From the NCBI GenBank assembly GCA_963575745.1, contig CAUYUJ010016283.1, positions 859,452-923,451 of the forward strand: a stretch of 64,000 bases of DNA. The letters are read 5' to 3'. A program made the translations under genes and the position numbers. The notes below the pieces were generated by a model, which made no database searches, had not been told where the DNA came from, and worked only from the letters and a program-made list of their open reading frames with translations. Shown one piece after another: positions 21,971 through 31,394 of this stretch (within the stretch, counting starts at the first letter, position 1; each line of letters opens with the position of its first letter). The DNA is from Prorocentrum cordatum (lineage: Eukaryota > Sar > Dinophyceae > Prorocentrales > Prorocentraceae).

Positions 21971-22674
21971 CTGGCGCCGGCGGTGAACCGTCAACCTGGT
22001 CTTTTGCGGTCTTTTGCGGACGGTCGATTCGAGCCTCCACGGAGGCAGACCGAAGCACAAAGCAACTCAGAACTGAGCCTGAGAGCAAAACGCTGAGCGC
22101 ACTAACAGCGAAGCTGTACAGCAAAGCCCAAGAGCGTAAATCCCACTAAAGTAAACACAAAAAGATGGTGAAAGAAGCTGTACGAGACAGCAAGAAGCAG
22201 TGAGAGACCATACAGTAACCACTGGTTTATACAGCGATTACCGTCTCAACACCACTGAGAAAAATACGAAACTAAGAGAACTAAGATAGCAAGTGCGCTT
22301 TGACACCAACCTGGTCACCGCCGGGAACCTCGTAGAGCTCCTTGCACGCGTAGGAGTGCTCAGAATCGAAGCAGACAGCTTCTCGGAGCATTTCTAGAAA
22401 AAACGTCAAATTTTACATTTTTCGGTGTCAACCTGATGTTGGTTCCTCCAAATGTTTCGATAGTAGAACTCTCTCTAGAGAGCTGATTATCTCGCAATAT
22501 AAAGTTTAAACACTACTGCTGGACGCAAAAATCTGGTTTATCATGATGAATGGTCAAATTTAGCAAAACCGACCCGAAGTTACCACATTGTTCGCCCGGG
22601 CCGGGTCGACCAACTAGCTCTACCCCGCGCCGGAAATCCTCTAGTTCATCGATGACGAAGAGCTCTACGAGGTA
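21971..22674 (-). mobile_element. hairpin-ended element, subfamily 1, copy M1 (split by SINE-like insert)
   Basis: It begins CTGGCGCCGG (21971) and ends GAGCTCTACGAGGTA (22674). Its terminal hairpin is split by the insert at 22002-22306. Without that insert and its duplicated site it is about 389 bp, matching other full copies (384-400 bp). Read on the minus strand it has the Helentron-like order: 5' subterminal repeat, body, matching inverted repeat, 3' hairpin, CCAG end. No protein is encoded. Confidence 0.8.
22002..22306 (-). mobile_element. 305-bp SINE-like insertion with 10-bp target duplication
   Basis: CAACCTGGTC stands at 21992-22001 and again at 22307-22316, and the halves of the hairpin lie outside it. 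On the minus strand the insert ends CGCAAAA, the same tail that closes LINE-B (GCGCAAAAAA). It is too short to code. A target duplication plus a shared LINE tail are the marks of a non-autonomous element moved by a LINE. I see only a weak match to a pol III B box near its tail, so I do not claim a tRNA-derived head. Confidence 0.8.
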
Positions 22675-22689
22675 CTTGGTAGCTTCCAA

Positions 22690-22981
22690 CTGGGAGCCGG
22701 CGGTGAACCGTCAACCAGGTTACCGCCGGACCCCTCGTAGAGCTCTAGAGACCAAATCAGTTCCAGATAAGAGGAGAAAAACGCTCGTGAATATAAGCTT
22801 ACAGAATGAAGAATTTTTTCCGCGTTTTACACAGCGTCGGTGCCTCCTAGTCTTTCGATCGAAATAATGCAGCTAGAGCCCTGAGAATTGCATCATCGAA
22901 CGCGCCATGATCGACAGCAGAGAACAAAAAAATGCATTCCCAAAACGAATCTCAAAATCTCTCACAATATCTGAGGAGGGG
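22690..22981. repeat. partial hairpin-ended element
   Basis: Starts CTGGGAGCCGG with a hairpin at 22697-22729 (GGTGA opposite TTACC, G-T pairing), then CTCGTAGAGCTC and body sequence. No right end before the poly(A) run. Confidence 0.7.
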
Positions 22982-22982
22982 G

Positions 22983-22997
22983 AAAAAAAAAAAAAAA

Positions 22998-23084
<87 letters not shown>
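22983..23084 (+). repeat. poly(A) run, about 100 bp
   Basis: One C interrupts about 100 A. It replaces the short AAAAAACCGAC found at the same place in sister copies (for example 23421-23431), so it looks like slippage expansion inside a repeat, not a retroposon tail. Confidence 0.9.
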
Positions 23085-23085
<1 letters not shown>

Positions 23086-23137
23086 GACCCCACGTCATCA
23101 CATTGTCCGCCCGGGCTGGGTTGGCCAACTGGGAGCT

Positions 23138-23167
23138 GGCGGTAAACCGTCAACCAGTTTACCGCCG
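23138..23167. repeat. terminal hairpin, perfect 10-bp stem
   Basis: GGCGGTAAAC pairs with GTTTACCGCC around a nine-base loop. It is the longest perfect stem of the family in this window. Confidence 0.85.
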
Positions 23168-23609
23168 GGAGCCTCGTAGCGCTCATTCTCTCGCGCGGAG
23201 GTGCTCAACACATGGAGGGAGCTCTCTCAGGCGAGAGCTGAAAAACTCGAAACAACACGTTTTTCGGCGGTTTTCATCCAAAGTCGATTTCTTCAAGTGT
23301 CTGGATAGTAATAGTGCTGCTACGGACCTGAGAATTTCACTGGCGGGCGCGGCATAACCCACTACAGGTGCGAAAAACACTGGTTCCCAAAATGAACCGT
23401 CAAATCTCTCACAGTGTTCAAAAAACCGACGCCAGGTCATCACATTGTCCGTCTGGGCTGGGTGGGCCAACTAGCTGCACCCCGCGCCGGAATTCCTCTA
23501 GCTCATCGACTGGGAGCCGGCGGTAAACCGTCAACCTTGGTTTTTTGCGCATTGCGTGTCGCCACAGCAGGGTCGGGTCACCGCCCAGGCGATAGCCACA
23601 CAAGGAGGC

Positions 23610-24944
23610 CTAGTATCCTGCCAAACGCAAGCATTCCTCCACTCCCAAAAGGAGTTGTCGGGCAGACTCTAACTCAGCCGCAGTGATAGTGCTCGAGGGG
23701 GGGAGGAGGAAAGAGGATGAAGCCACGTCGGGCTCCCACATACCACTCGGGAGAAGGGCAGGATAGCCAACTACAGAAGAGGAGCACACATGAAAATCAA
23801 CCTGCCAGCCGCAGCCTACGCCCAGGTAAGATCTTCCACCATCGAAGCTTCCCCGAACAGCGTCGATCAGAATAGCGTTAGCTTTAACATGGGATAGGAA
23901 ATCATGCCTAAAACGTATTCTACAAATTCCCTGACGAGCTCTGTGTGTTAACTCGTCCGCAGCAGTATTGTCTTCCCTGTACACCCACTTGAAGATATGT
24001 CTCCCAAGAGAGGCTGCCTGCACACCACATCTCTTAGCTAGAGTGTCTAAAGTATTCTGAATACCGCCCACAATTTTGTCGTAGTTCACATTAGCAGTAA
24101 AGTACAGGCCTTGAATCCACCGCACAACACATTGAGAGTCACCCTTCAGTTCAACGGCGAGCTTACCTGCCTGGAACTCCCACTCCGTGTCATCCTCCAA
24201 TATCTTAGCATAAAGTTTGGACACCACCTCCTCCTTCTTTCTGCTGAGCTCCTCCGAAAGCATCTCCTCCTCCCTCTCCTCCATAGGCTTCCAAGGAACC
24301 GGATCTTTAAGAACCAGAAAAACCAGAAACACCTGGAACCTGGAGTAGCGTAAAACTTCACGAGCAAACTTGACCCAAGCCGCCTCCGTCCATTCAAGAA
24401 CATGGTACCAGTATTTCCCTCCCACAAGCTCGAATGGTGTTCTCCACGGGCGCATGCCAATAGGAACGCGTCCAGTCCTCGCACGAGCCCCAGCCCGTCC
24501 AGCTTGACTGCCCAGAGAAAATACAAGATCATCCCGCCTGGATTCCCACTCCCCTCCACCGTGCAACATGGACAATCGTGCCTGCAGGTAGCCGTTGACA
24601 GCAGTGCCCATGTCCACCACCGTGGGCTGATTGTAGAAACGGGTTGGGTCCTCGAACCTGTCTCTAAGCCTCGCCGTGTTCTGTGAAAGTTGGGTCCTCC
24701 GACGTTTGGCCTCGTTCATGCACATCGTCTTTCTTTTCCGTCGTTTCATTGGCTCAGAAGGAGTCGCATTACAAGCAGAAGCACCAGGAGCATACATAGG
24801 AGACGGCACCTGCAGTGAGCCACCCACAACAGAAGCCTCCTCCGAGTCACCACCGTCTCTGCAAACAAGACGATGCAATATCCTTTGCCCATCTCCACTG
24901 CCGGTGCAAGAAGACTTGTGCCAGTGGAGGTCTGCCAGAGCCAC
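23610..24944 (-). CDS. LINE-B polyprotein C-terminus: linker and circularly permuted RNase H
   Basis: This frame overlaps the endonuclease-RT frame by 98 bp; LINE-C encodes the matching stretch in one frame, so a frameshift lies near 24870. Residues 60-85 are Arg/Lys-rich. The end reads as RNase H with its halves swapped. LAVELKGDSQCVVRWI (D269) is the third-motif strand, and FKWVYREDNTAADELTHRA (D330) is the last-motif helix. Only then come GSFDGG (D368) with GVGCGW, which is the first strand pair, and TITAAELESARQLLL (E424), the first helix. The four acidic residues are present, in order D-D-D-E instead of D-E-D-D. Cleaving RNA in the RNA-DNA hybrid is the expected role. Its N-terminal residue is not a real start. 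Confidence 0.75.
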   Translation of the reverse strand: MALADLHWHKSSCTGSGDGQRILHRLVCRDGGDSEEASVVGGSLQVPSPMYAPGASACNATPSEPMKRRKRKTMCMNEAKRRRTQLSQNTARLRDRFEDPTRFYNQPTVVDMGTAVNGYLQARLSMLHGGGEWESRRDDLVFSLGSQAGRAGARARTGRVPIGMRPWRTPFELVGGKYWYHVLEWTEAAWVKFAREVLRYSRFQVFLVFLVLKDPVPWKPMEEREEEMLSEELSRKKEEVVSKLYAKILEDDTEWEFQAGKLAVELKGDSQCVVRWIQGLYFTANVNYDKIVGGIQNTLDTLAKRCGVQAASLGRHIFKWVYREDNTAADELTHRARQGICRIRFRHDFLSHVKANAILIDAVRGSFDGGRSYLGVGCGWQVDFHVCSSSVVGYPALLPSGMWEPDVASSSFLLPPSSTITAAELESARQLLLGVEECLRLAGY

Positions 24945-27852
24945 ATAAAGCTTGCCTCCCTCTTCTGTACATGCGTGACACGAATACAGCCCACCCCTCC
25001 TCCTCCCTCTTAGCTCTCCACGTCATCCTGCTAAACATCTCCCCCTCCTGCTCATGTATGAATACAACCGTTGAACTGTCTACCGTGGCTCCTTCCAGAC
25101 CAAAAAGAAACTTAGACCTCACTCTCGACTCGTATCGTTTAAAATTATTATTCCAAGCAATCCTCCTAGAGGTGTAGAAACCACGATCATTCCAGAAAGC
25201 ACGAACAGCCTTACCCATTCGGTATCGTACATCATCATGATCCTTGAAATTCCTCGCAATCATCGCCCCGAGCACAACAATCTCATCCACCTGCGGAATG
25301 GTAAAGCTGCCAGGGAGATAAACATTGGGCTTTCTGGTCATGCCTGGCGGGAACAACGTCACCATGAGAGGCTCCGTCACACCGACGGTGGCGCCCACGC
25401 CCATGAACTCCAGACTACGCTGCTTCCATCGAAAGCCATGATCATGGAGAGCCCACGTTAACTGTAAAATCATAGTTGCCAATGTGGGGCGATCAGGAGC
25501 CGTAAGAAGCACATTGTCCGCCAATATGAAGTGACTCACAACAATACCTCCAGCGTCGCTGGAGAGTCTGACACCCACAGCATCTCTCGCCAAAGCAGAA
25601 GTAGCATCACCGAACATGACCAATGATTGAGCTGTCCACAGGTCAGGTCCCCCCTTGGAACCTGTCTTAACACACGTTGTCCAGGGGAGCGCGTCAGTGC
25701 AGACACCCTCAAATTGGAAGACCGCCTCATTGCCGACAGACTTCTCAATAAGACCATACCGAAGCTCAACATCCACACCCAGACGCTCAAGCGTAGAAGA
25801 AGCAACTTGGACAGTGAGCGAATCAAATGCAGTGGCAACATCCAAAGAAGCAAAAACGATATTCTCCTCCTTCCCCCACAACCTGGCACGTCTACACATC
25901 GCCTTCAAACCCGACGTCACCTCATGTGTCTTACGACCTTGCTGAAAGCCATACAAGCACAGAGACGGAGCAACAACGGGAGCAATAGACACCAAGTGCG
26001 AATTGAGTAAAATACACAAGCAGCCCATATACCATGTGTTAACAACAGAATTCACAGCAAGAGTACGACTCCCATCAAACTTCTTTTCCTTCCCGCTCTT
26101 CAACATAATAGACGCACGAATAAACTTCCAAGATTCAGGTGCCTCCGTCATTCGCCAGAAGCGCCGCTGGAAGCAGTCAAGCACCACACGTAGGGCTTCC
26201 CAGGACAGAGAACGTAACACGCGTGCACTTATCCCATCAGCACCTACAGCTTTGCCTTCCCGAAGCCTCGAACGAGCACGACAGAGAACATGCATGGTAA
26301 TAGGAGAAGAAGTGTGAGTGCTGCACGCGCGCGCCACATCAGCTTGAACCCGAAGCTGCTCCAGAGTCGCCCAGTTCATAACAAGACGGTCCGACTTAGA
26401 GTACTTAGCCCTGACCACCCTCGTCATATCCTCCTTCCACTTACTGCGATCTTCACACCATTCCCCGTCGATCATCATAGAGTTAGCAACAGTCTTAGTC
26501 TTGACCCCATCCCGATAACGATAAAGAAGTAGACGTTTCCTGAACTGCCTTCGAACACGATTCCAACGACGACGACTATCCTTGAACGTGTCCTCATCGA
26601 TCTGACCGGATTTCCAGAGTTTGCGAACCCTGTAGTGGGCCTCTTTCACCTGAGCCTCCTCCTGGGTCAACTTCGGGACGAGCGAAGACGATTTAAAGCC
26701 ATAGCAGCGTTTATCGGCAATAGCCCCCTCCTTCAATCGTGATTCCAAGTGGGCTAGAGAAATAGATCTCCACCTAGTATGCCAGATCACCCCTCCCTCA
26801 GACTCCTCCGTGCAGTACTGATTTTTGCGTTTGTTATTTCGGCCACTCCCCCCACCTGATTTCCACCAGGCAACCTGCGTTACAGCCATGTCAAACTCTC
26901 TGCACTGCTTCACCTCCTTATCCTCCTGCACAAACCACGAAGCGAACGATCGACTGCCAGCGGCCTTCGTCCTACCAGAAGACTTTTCCTGCAGCGAACA
27001 AGGGAGAACAAAACATATCATCTTGTGGTCACTCCATTCCGTGTCACGAGAGCCAGGAGGATGCGCATACATAACGCGCAACTTCGAACACATAACATGT
27101 GTCTCCCAAGCCACAGGGCACGCAACATAATCAATGAGGTGTTTTGTCCTAGCACCTCCACCACACCAGGTAGACTCACGATCCAGGAATGTGTTAATCA
27201 GCTTCAGACGTAGCTGGGCCATACAGATACACCAGGCACGCGCACATGCACCCTGCAACGCCTTCCTGCCAAAGCCCCCCTCCTCCCTCACCGTACGCAC
27301 ATGCACACCACCACCAGAGATACGAAGCCGATCAATCTCTACATGAGGCTGCACTTCAACATTGGCGTCGGCGCACACGACAAAATCACGGATACTGTAC
27401 TTTTGACGCATGCGCTCCACAGCACGAGATAACTCAAGAAGAACGTTCTGGCACAAATGGAACGTGGCCTGATACCCCTGAGACGTTGTCCCAAAGAAGC
27501 CTCGATGAGGAAGATACACGCTAGCATAGATGAATGCGCCCACTTCTGGCCAACGGAAGGCACAGACCGCAAATCTTCTACCAACAGCGTGCCCCAAGAA
27601 ACAGGAGCTAAGAGTAGACGAGAATAGTACGCCTGCTTGGCCCTCCGTCGAACCACTGTCAAGCTTCACCTCAGTCGAGCAGCGATAGTGGAAACCAGCA
27701 TCATTCAACGCCCCACGTCTGAGGAACTGGCACTCCTGGAGCCCGACGAGTTGCACCCCAAGCTCACGCAAGTAAGGAAGAGCAGATAGAGCAGTAGCAT
27801 CACTCATCATTCTGACGTTCCAACTAGCCGCCCTCAACGGGCGCGTACGACG
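24847..27852 (-). CDS. LINE-B polyprotein: APE-type endonuclease and reverse transcriptase
   Basis: About 1,000 codons. Numbering from the TTG at 27837, the endonuclease has SWNVR (N7), LVGLQECQF (E35), ASVYLPH, FVVCADANVEV (D157, N159), HLIDYVACP (D236) and WSDHKMICF (SDH 269-271). The RT has GKAVGADGIS (about 528-537), motif A VFASLDVATAFDS (D666), a B-like KGGPDLW (728-734) and motif C HFILADNVLL (D774 followed by N775). The second Asp of the usual ADD is Asn. The frame is continuous upstream to a single TGA (27853-27855), beyond which the ORF1 tail lies in the same frame. It is unlikely to start independently, because no ATG precedes the Asn motif. Confidence 0.88.
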   Translation of the reverse strand, partial: RRTRPLRAASWNVRMMSDATALSALPYLRELGVQLVGLQECQFLRRGALNDAGFHYRCSTEVKLDSGSTEGQAGVLFSSTLSSCFLGHAVGRRFAVCAFRWPEVGAFIYASVYLPHRGFFGTTSQGYQATFHLCQNVLLELSRAVERMRQKYSIRDFVVCADANVEVQPHVEIDRLRISGGGVHVRTVREEGGFGRKALQGACARAWCICMAQLRLKLINTFLDRESTWCGGGARTKHLIDYVACPVAWETHVMCSKLRVMYAHPPGSRDTEWSDHKMICFVLPCSLQEKSSGRTKAAGSRSFASWFVQEDKEVKQCREFDMAVTQVAWWKSGGGSGRNNKRKNQYCTEESEGGVIWHTRWRSISLAHLESRLKEGAIADKRCYGFKSSSLVPKLTQEEAQVKEAHYRVRKLWKSGQIDEDTFKDSRRRWNRVRRQFRKRLLLYRYRDGVKTKTVANSMMIDGEWCEDRSKWKEDMTRVVRAKYSKSDRLVMNWATLEQLRVQADVARACSTHTSSPITMHVLCRARSRLREGKAVGADGISARVLRSLSWEALRVVLDCFQRRFWRMTEAPESWKFIRASIMLKSGKEKKFDGSRTLAVNSVVNTWYMGCLCILLNSHLVSIAPVVAPSLCLYGFQQGRKTHEVTSGLKAMCRRARLWGKEENIVFASLDVATAFDSLTVQVASSTLERLGVDVELRYGLIEKSVGNEAVFQFEGVCTDALPWTTCVKTGSKGGPDLWTAQSLVMFGDATSALARDAVGVRLSSDAGGIVVSHFILADNVLLTAPDRPTLATMILQLTWALHDHGFRWKQRSLEFMGVGATVGVTEPLMVTLFPPGMTRKPNVYLPGSFTIPQVDEIVVLGAMIARNFKDHDDVRYRMGKAVRAFWNDRGFYTSRRIAWNNNFKRYESRVRSKFLFGLEGATVDSSTVVFIHEQEGEMFSRMTWRAKREEEGWAVFVSRMYRRGRQALCGSGRPPLAQVFLHRQWRWAKDIASSCLQRRW

Positions 27853-28071
27853 TCATACAGAGTCACCATTCAGCAGCGTCTGCCAGGGCCCAGGGAGGAT
27901 CTTGTCGTCGAACTCAATCACCGATTCTGGCCTCAGAGTCCAACCATGCCTGGGGTCCCAAGTTCCCAAACAGATCTGCCCACCGGTTTCAGGATAGTCC
28001 CAAGCCCAAGACATCTCAGGAGACCCATACTGAATACGGACACGATTGTTCTTCTGCAACGGGTTCCTCAC
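27853..28071 (-). CDS. LINE-B ORF1 C-terminal tail, in frame with the endonuclease
   Basis: A 72-codon frame reading RNPLQKNNRVRIQYGSPEMS and onward to GDSV. It takes over exactly where the ORF1 frame meets TGA (28068-28070) and ends at a TGA (27853-27855), after which the endonuclease follows in the same frame (RRTRPLRAASWNV). A single-base shift would join it to ORF1. Its first codon is GTG, so it is not an independent gene. Confidence 0.65.
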   Translation of the reverse strand: MRNPLQKNNRVRIQYGSPEMSWAWDYPETGGQICLGTWDPRHGWTLRPESVIEFDDKILPGPWQTLLNGDSV

Positions 28072-29156
28072 ACGAAAGTATGCAGCTGTAAGTTTATGCC
28101 TGCACTCACCTGTCCCTCACGCCAAAACTCACACTGTACACGTGTACTGATGTACGACTGGGTAGCAGCAAGAAGAGTGTCATCTTTCCAAAGAGAGCCC
28201 GTGCGCGAGGAGATGGCCTTCCAGAACGCCTCCCTGACCTTCCAGACTGCATCCTTACTCGTGCCGTGTACGAAGAAAATACGCAGCGTAAAAACACCAA
28301 ACGGATTGCCCTGGAACTCTCTCTTAGTGGCCTCACGATCGAAGATCTTCACATCAGCCTCAAACTGCGAGCCAACTTCATCCGAGAGAATCTGGATAAC
28401 TCTGGTGGCCCTGGCCTCGGACATGATGTTACTCGTACGAGCCTGAACGTCTCGAGGGTCTCCCGAGGTCCAGTCCGAGAGCGTAACGTAACCAGGGACA
28501 AGTGGGGGTCTCTTCCTACTGCCTGCATTGCCTCCGAGGCTCACCCGAGTAGAAACAGAGGCAGCATCACTGGCCGCACCATCATTCCCTACCGTCGCCA
28601 ACTGCTTCTGAACCCGAGCATTCACCACCTCCTGCTGCTGCTGCTGCCTCACCACCTGCTTAAGTTGTTCAAGGTCAGACTTCAAGGGTGCTACCTCCTG
28701 CTGAATCTCCCTCCTCACCTCCTCCTTATGCTCCGTCAGGGTACATTTGAGCATGTCAGCCAAATTCTGGAACTCATTACGCAATAGGCCAATCGTGACA
28801 GGTTCTTTGTCATCTGAAGCGCCCTTACCACCCATCCCAGCACGTGCCATCTTGGAAGACGTGGAAGCATCCCCCGCCTCGTCCCTCTCACTGATCTGCT
28901 TCATGGAAACATCGGCACAAGCGGCAGCAGCAGAGACAAAGGAATGAGCAGGGCCATTATGCATGACAAGTTGTGGTGGATGGCCAGCAGAGGAAGGGTC
29001 TGTCGACATCGAATCTGCGATACGTCCTGCTTTCGAAGCTTCCAACGCCGAGAATAGAGCACGTTCGTCCTGTGCAGTATGTTCGGGGATCTTGTCCCAG
29101 CCGTCAAAGTCCCAGTCGTCTTCTGAGAAACTAGCCGCGATTGCAAACCAACAAAA
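28068..29156 (-). CDS. LINE-B ORF1 region with coiled coil
   Basis: The frame is open from just after a TGA at 29157-29159. The first in-frame ATG is 29007-29009, which would give 313 residues. The codons upstream (SEDDWDFDGWDKIPEHTAQD) look coding but lack an ATG, so the real N-terminus may be farther 5' or use another start. From that ATG, about residues 75-140 form a coiled coil rich in Glu, Gln and Leu, including a run of five Gln. A domain of about 130 residues follows, starting PGYVTLSDW, in the position of the RNA-binding part of LINE ORF1 proteins. It matches LINE-C ORF1 in layout. Confidence 0.7.
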   Translation of the reverse strand, partial: FCWFAIAASFSEDDWDFDGWDKIPEHTAQDERALFSALEASKAGRIADSMSTDPSSAGHPPQLVMHNGPAHSFVSAAAACADVSMKQISERDEAGDASTSSKMARAGMGGKGASDDKEPVTIGLLRNEFQNLADMLKCTLTEHKEEVRREIQQEVAPLKSDLEQLKQVVRQQQQQEVVNARVQKQLATVGNDGAASDAASVSTRVSLGGNAGSRKRPPLVPGYVTLSDWTSGDPRDVQARTSNIMSEARATRVIQILSDEVGSQFEADVKIFDREATKREFQGNPFGVFTLRIFFVHGTSKDAVWKVREAFWKAISSRTGSLWKDDTLLAATQSYISTRVQCEFWREGQVSAGINLQLHTFV

Positions 29157-29404
29157 TCAACAAAGAGGCCCCAAGAGAAAAACTGAAATACAGTGTGCAA
29201 GCTAGCCACAAGATACCTGTAATTGGCCTGCCAACAATTCACTCAGCAGAGAAGGTGCCAGCCGCCAGGCGCCAGCAGCCGCCGCTATCGCGAGGGTGCC
29301 GAGGCCCGAGAGGAGAGAGATGGACGGGCGGCCGAGGGCGGGTGGGGCGCGGCGGGGGGGGCCACCAAGGAGTCCCCGACCGCACCCAAGGCCCCCGCGA
29401 AGAG

Positions 29405-29431
29405 ACCTTGGCTACCGCCGGGAACTCGTAG
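29405..29431. repeat. right half of the hairpin target of LINE-B
   Basis: ACCTTGGCTACCGCCGGGAA continuing into CTCGTAGAGCTTCC. It is the 5'-side target duplication plus the right hairpin arm. Confidence 0.85.
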
Positions 29432-29777
29432 AGCTTCCTTGAGCCAAAATGGCTAGGGAGCAACGTCGGCTCAAGAGCAACGTCGCTCCAGAAGAGGCTG
29501 ACATGGGTCAAGAGCGTAATTACGCTCATGTCAGCCGACTCCTTGGCTCAAGAGCAACGTCGGCTCAAGAGCAACGTCGCTCCAAAAGAGGAGGAGGTCA
29601 CGATACGCCACCTTCCCTTTTGCAGTCACTTCTACCTCCTCTTTCCCCCTCTTACATCACAGGTACATTTTCTCTCGTCTGCGTCCGACTCCTGCTCTCG
29701 CGTGAGTCCGACTCCTGCTCTCAGGTGATTGCGATTGGTCGAGGGAGGCATCACGTCGCACCCCTTTTAATCAGGTT
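29432..29777 (+). promoter_or_regulatory. LINE-C 5' leader with short direct and inverted repeats
   Basis: GGCTCAAGAGCAACGTCG occurs four times in two pairs (29467-29500 and 29549-29585). GAGCGTAATTACGCTC is a palindrome at about 29513-29528, inside a longer inverted repeat (CTGACATG...CATGTCAG). Subrepeats in a LINE leader often carry the internal promoter; that role is inferred from position only. Confidence 0.45.
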
Positions 29778-31346
29778 TTGACACGTCACTGTACCAGACA
29801 GAGGCCAGACGAGAAGACTGATCCCATCGACGCTTCTATCGATCCCACTGAATCTACTGATCTTGACAACTTCCTCAAAGACAGGGAGGCTGAGGACCCA
29901 GCGGTCCAGGCTGCATCCCGCAAAAGGTCCCTTCAGGACGATCAAGATTGGTGTCAGCGCTGGGGAGTACATCTCAGTCAGCTCCACAGAGCGGCATCAG
30001 ATATGACGACGGCTGTGTCGGATGTAGTCATGGGAGACGACCGCAGGGTCAAGCGACGGGCACAGGCGACGGCAGTGGAGGCAAAACGAGAAGCATGTGA
30101 GAAATCTATGGCCTCGTTCAGCGAGGCTTGCAAGGCGGATGATGTACCCCACTATTTCGGCAAGCTCGGAGATGCCCTGAGCGCCCTGGCCCCCCTCCAG
30201 TCCGAGAATATGATTGAGCTCAAGCAGGAAATCACAGAGGTCAAGGATGATATTGGTTCGCTCAGGGCTCACAACAACAAGCAGGATACTAAACTCGACC
30301 GCCTTGAGAAGGAGATCGCCTTCATCAAAGCAGGTACGTCGGCCTCCACGGCGGCCCCGAGTGCCGGAGGCACGTCATCGGTTGGAGGAGCTGGAGTACA
30401 GCACCAGTGGAATCCATCATATATCGAGCTCCGCGGCTGGGTCACGGATACGTCCAGTGCGATGTCGCGCTCAGAGACACAGATCACGGATCTCGATTGC
30501 CAGCATCTTATGCGAAACTTACTCGACCTCCTCGGGGGGGAAGATGGAGCCAAAGTGGATGATGTTGGTACCCTTCGTATCAATGGTAACCAGCCCGTGT
30601 TTTCTTTCTGTCGTATCAAGTTTTGTGCTGGTACCGATGGGGATGTATTATGGAACTGTAAACACTTGTGGGATGCGATTATCTTGGATCCTACTGAACG
30701 CACAGATGCTCAAAAGAAACTCGCAGGAGATCGCACCATGCAGAACATCCTCACAGATATGGATCGTCGTCCAAAGAAAATCATCATCAAGATCGAGGCC
30801 CCAGAATGGAAGAAGGGTCATATTGCCGCCGTGGGACGTTTCCAGGGTATCTGGAGGCAAACGATTCTCAAAGAATATCCCAACACAAAGTTTGGCATCA
30901 GCAGTCAGACGGGATCGGGCAAAGGCATCAGCCTTATCTGGACCAAGCCGCCCGACCTCCAGACCCATCGACCCATCGAGCTTGCAGTTTGGAAGGCATC
31001 AGAAGCACGCTGGACCCTCCACACGGATGTCTGGGACGCGGTCTTGCCTCGTTACGGTATCCAGACCACAGTGGCCACTTTCCAATCCAGCTTGGAGCGA
31101 GGGCGCCGCGAGAGCGCGGACAGAGGCAACAAGCCTTTCGAGGCAGGTTCCACGAATGTTGCCAGGGCTGGTCGCCGTGATGCTAGAGGATTTGCCCTAT
31201 GCAGACAGCCCCTTCATGAAGGAGTTGCGGTGATTGGCCTCCAGGAGTGCCAGCATTTAATTGTCTCCGATGGGATCAGACGGCTTGGTCGGCTGGGTTA
31301 TCGATCCAGCTGTCTCCGAGCAGGGGTTCTGGTACGGGCATCGTAG
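29778..31346 (+). pseudogene. LINE-C ORF1 fused in frame to the start of the endonuclease
   Basis: 522 codons opening with TTG; the first ATG is about residue 75. Charged helices at 60-130 and a coiled coil at about 144-186 (MIELKQEITEVKDDIGSLRA) precede a domain starting YIELRGWVTD (about 220) that extends to about 450. After GNKPFEAGSTNVARAG, the counterpart of LINE-B RPLRAASWNV, the frame continues to VAVIGLQECQHL, the endonuclease Glu motif. So ORF1 and endonuclease lie in one frame with no stop between them. A small frame disturbance between the Asn and Glu motifs spoils the domain. Confidence 0.7.
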
Positions 31347-31394
31347 CAATGCAACATAATTCATACTTGGGTTAACTTAGATAGGATCGCCGGT

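Larger units (their letters stand above)
23541..29404 (-). mobile_element. LINE-B, non-LTR retrotransposon inserted in a hairpin loop
   Basis: A 5.9-kb minus-strand element. ACCTTGG flanks it at 23534-23540 and 29405-29411. Outside are the left hairpin arm (GCCGGCGGTAAACCGTCAACC) and the right arm (CTACCGCCGGGAACTCG), which together restore a normal hairpin such as the one at 59444. It encodes an ORF1 region, APE-type endonuclease, RT and C-terminal RNase H. The 3' end is GCGCAAAAAA. It has two frame changes and one in-frame TGA, otherwise long open frames, so it is young. Confidence 0.88.

Noticed and set aside
22325-22674. MITE with terminal inverted repeats moved by a DDE transposase
   Set aside because: The inverted repeats are subterminal on one side (the hairpin and CTGG lie outside), and empty sites show no 2-10 bp duplication.
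23541-29404. LINE-B inserted at random
   Set aside because: Both flanks are complementary halves of a repeat seen intact elsewhere, and three other insertions use the same junction.
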